A stretch of 6,034 nt of DNA from Nitrospinae bacterium RIFCSPLOWO2_12_39_16 (GTDB taxonomy: Bacteria > Nitrospinota > Nitrospinia > UBA9942). Below are positions 3,643-6,034 of this stretch, one piece after another. The notes below the pieces were generated by a model. It searched no databases. It was given only the letters and a program-made list of their open reading frames with translations, and had not been told where the DNA came from. A program made the position numbers and the translations under genes. The DNA lies in the NCBI GenBank assembly GCA_001805005.1, contig MHDO01000105.1, positions 1-6,034 of the forward strand, in the 5' to 3' direction. The number at the start of each line of letters is the position of its first letter. Position 1 is the stretch's first letter.

Positions 3643-6034
3643 TTATATAAACAATCTCTCTTTCCCCTTTGCAACAATATTATCTCTAAGTCCTCTGCAA
3701 AGAGGCACAAAAGCCTCAAATGAAAGACCCTTATTATCCTTATATAAGCTTTCTGAAATAATCAGATATTCCCATTCTTGAGGCTGGCTCATATATTCAT
3801 TACATGGCACTAAAGATGCCTGCTCACACCATGCAGTTGCAGCCTGAACCTTCACAGCAATATTTGGAGAATCAATATCTTTATCAGCCTTTGTTTCTAC
3901 GAGATATATTTTATCTGGCGTCTTAACAATAAAATCAACCTCATAGTTTCTAAGTATTCCTGTTTCATCCCTATATGTAACCTTTAGTTTATGCTTTCTA
4001 TCCAATTTTGCAAAAGCAAGGACATCAGCAGAATTGTTAAGGACTTCCTGCATAAAATCTCTTTCAAAACCTCCACCCTTTGGCTGATAGCCATTTCTTG
4101 GATAGATACTCCTTTCTGTTACAACAGATTTGCTTTCCCTCACCATAATTCTTGGGACATCTGAGAGCTTCCCCCATACGCCCTTTTTGACTTCAAATTT
4201 GTATCCCTCAATAAGTTTGATTATTGCCATGCTTATGGTTTCCACAATATGGTCAAAAACTGGCTGATAATTGAGGATGTGATAATTTTCCGGATTGATA
4301 AAATCTATATGTTCTCCAAAACAATATTCGGAAACATAGTCATCTATAATCCCAGCAATCTCAGCCTGTTTTGCTGAAAGGATTGGAGTCTTTCCTCTTG
4401 TAGAAACTGCTTTTGACGCCTGCCTCAGGAAATGATTGTAATCAAAATAATCATTATCCAGCTTCCATGTCTTTGTCTTTGCCCCTGTTTCAACATGGGT
4501 CTCCTGAATAATGAGTTTTGAAAGATACTTTTTAAGCTGATTAAAATCACCCTGATATTTTGGAAGGGTTTTAATATCAATCCGTGAAATTTCAGGCATC
4601 CTTCCTTCATCAAAAATCTGTATAGGCCATGCAATGTCATAAAGAGGGATTCTCGTAGTAACAGCATCAACCGGTATAATATCGCCTGTTGTTGGTTCAC
4701 CGCTCGTATCGCCAATACCAATGACATACCCCTGTTCTTTGAGTTTGTTATAAAACTCAACAAATCTTGGATGTTCTACAACAAAAAGAAAATCAAAGGA
4801 ATTTGAAGGGTTTTTCTTTCGCCTTATTTCCTGATATGCTTCCACTTTCGCATCCTGCAATTGAGGATATTCATAAGATGGAAACATCAGACGGAGGCCT
4901 CTGCCGACTATCTGTTCAAGTAATAAATCAGCCTCCGTTGCCCTCAAAACCACAGTTACGCAGATATTATTTTTATCAAACCCTTCCCTGAGCATTAAGA
5001 CAGAAATCACAACCCTTAATGGGTCGTCATCCATATCTATCCTGTCAAGGTCTTTTCTTGTTTTATCAAGTTCCTTATCTGAAAGGGCAGAGTGGATAAC
5101 AAGGACTTTATTCTTGTCATAATACTGCCCATTTTCATCCGTAAGCCTTGCAAAATGTTCAGCAGTTAAATCGGCAACCCTTGTATCCTCGCACAAGACC
5201 ATCATCACAGGCTTTTTATCTATGTCCTTCTTTTTAAATTCAACAGTTAATTGCTCAAGTTTTTTCCTGCCAATATCAAGCAGTAATTTCTGCCCTGCTG
5301 AAAGGGCTTTTATCTCACCCCTTTTATGGCTGCCTTCCGGCTCGTGCCTTTCAGCCCTGAAATCAAGTTCCTCTAATGATTCTCCTGCTATAGCCTGTCT
5401 CTGCTCAAGGAAAAGCTGTTTTACAAGCATTTCCTGCATTGCATTTAAAAGGTCATAGTCATAAATAACATGCGGGAAATACTCCCTTTTTTCAGCGCTT
5501 CCATAAAACGGAGTGGCAGAAAAATCTATCTGTAAAAATATACCCCTTTCATCTTTATGCCCTTCATCTAACCTTTTATACAAAACATTCATAAACTGCC
5601 GCCAGACAAGCTCATCACCAGTGGCAGACTTTTTGCCATGAACATGATGCGCCTCGTCATTCATTATAACAAGGTCAGGATACTCTGAGAGAAAATCAGC
5701 GATTATCTCGCCCCTCGGCATCTCCTCAACATCTGCACCTGTAAATTTATCCCATAGGTTTGAGGTAGTGGATTTAAGTCTGAACTGCTGCCAATTAGTT
5801 ATAAAGACAAATGGGCCATCAGGCGGGGTCGTATTGGATTTAACAGCATCAGGCTCAAGAATATCCAGATGGAATCTGTCTCGCCAGTGTGAGCCTTCAC
5901 GCATGAACAGTGAACGTTTATAATCAGATGTCTCAGGCATTCTATTGTCTGTCTTTAAATCTTTTTTGCCTTTAAAAGAATCAAGGAGTCTGTTTAATAC
6001 CTCATGCCCCGGTGTTACAACAAGAAAGCGGAAG
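3643..6034 (-). CDS. Type III restriction Res-like helicase-nuclease (5' end off window)
   Basis: This is an ATP-dependent DNA translocase fused to a nuclease, most like the Res subunit of type III restriction-modification enzymes. Numbered from the Met at 5940, it shows ITNW (47-50), the DEAH box in MNDEAHH (95-98), SAT in IDFSATPF (141-143), motif V REGFD (318-322), and motif VI QIVGRGLRL (343-351). A PD-(D/E)XK nuclease lies near the C-terminus: E626 in GFERDF, D669 in YEVDFIV, and E682-T-K684 in LVETKA. The Met at 5940 is not the start: the frame stays open through 31 more codons to the edge, including FLVVTPGHEVLNR, a likely motif Ia. The Walker A (P-loop) must lie beyond 6034. The 796 visible residues fit an enzyme of roughly 900-1000. 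No methyltransferase (Mod) is visible; it may lie upstream, off window. The stop is 15 bases before the phosphatase start. A stand-alone DEAD/DEAH helicase-nuclease of another defence system is the alternative. Confidence 0.85.
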   Translation of the reverse strand, partial: FRFLVVTPGHEVLNRLLDSFKGKKDLKTDNRMPETSDYKRSLFMREGSHWRDRFHLDILEPDAVKSNTTPPDGPFVFITNWQQFRLKSTTSNLWDKFTGADVEEMPRGEIIADFLSEYPDLVIMNDEAHHVHGKKSATGDELVWRQFMNVLYKRLDEGHKDERGIFLQIDFSATPFYGSAEKREYFPHVIYDYDLLNAMQEMLVKQLFLEQRQAIAGESLEELDFRAERHEPEGSHKRGEIKALSAGQKLLLDIGRKKLEQLTVEFKKKDIDKKPVMMVLCEDTRVADLTAEHFARLTDENGQYYDKNKVLVIHSALSDKELDKTRKDLDRIDMDDDPLRVVISVLMLREGFDKNNICVTVVLRATEADLLLEQIVGRGLRLMFPSYEYPQLQDAKVEAYQEIRRKKNPSNSFDFLFVVEHPRFVEFYNKLKEQGYVIGIGDTSGEPTTGDIIPVDAVTTRIPLYDIAWPIQIFDEGRMPEISRIDIKTLPKYQGDFNQLKKYLSKLIIQETHVETGAKTKTWKLDNDYFDYNHFLRQASKAVSTRGKTPILSAKQAEIAGIIDDYVSEYCFGEHIDFINPENYHILNYQPVFDHIVETISMAIIKLIEGYKFEVKKGVWGKLSDVPRIMVRESKSVVTERSIYPRNGYQPKGGGFERDFMQEVLNNSADVLAFAKLDRKHKLKVTYRDETGILRNYEVDFIVKTPDKIYLVETKADKDIDSPNIAVKVQAATAWCEQASLVPCNEYMSQPQEWEYLIISESLYKDNKGLSFEAFVPLCRGLRDNIVAKGKERLFI

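Overview
The window comes from an AT-rich bacterial chromosome, most likely a Gram-negative environmental lineage. The diffuse, A/T-loving third codon positions, and a C/G-run palindromic repeat that reads as a 'SPLTKGG' peptide inside a gene, remind me of Nitrospirota and Desulfobacterota-type genomes. That placement is an inference of low confidence, because no rRNA or other phylogenetic marker longer than partial rimP is present.

Layout: positions 1-393 hold the 5' part of rimP (ribosome maturation factor) on the minus strand, running off the left edge. Its leader carries a perfect 13-bp-arm hairpin ending in a T tract (407-447), which looks like a transcription attenuator. Positions 448-730 are a divergent, very AT-rich intergenic region with a good sigma70-type promoter (617-644) for the plus-strand gene and a weaker candidate for rimP. 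Positions 731-2545 encode an exported 604-residue NlpC/P60 cell-wall hydrolase with a long coiled coil built from five units of about 43 residues.

From the right edge, a minus-strand cluster reads leftwards. First is a 5'-truncated helicase-nuclease resembling the Res subunit of type III restriction enzymes (3643-6034). After 15 bases comes an inositol monophosphatase-family enzyme (2794-3627) interrupted in frame by a palindromic repeat. Last is a 66-residue AbrB/MazE-type DNA-binding protein (2550-2750) with an excellent ribosome binding site. The close spacing suggests one transcript, although the three products have no obvious shared pathway. The cluster meets the NlpC/P60 gene tail to tail with only four bases between the stop codons and no recognisable terminator.

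Two apparent starts should not be trusted. The helicase frame is open beyond the ATG at 5940 to the window edge, and the AbrB-like protein almost certainly starts at the ATG ending at 2750, not the one ending at 2774. I see no tRNA, rRNA, insertion sequence or CRISPR array. The most interesting items are the in-frame palindromic insertion in the phosphatase gene, the repeat-built coiled-coil hydrolase and the rimP leader hairpin. I do not see a complete new multi-gene system. If the nuclease belongs to a defence locus, the rest of that locus lies beyond the right edge.
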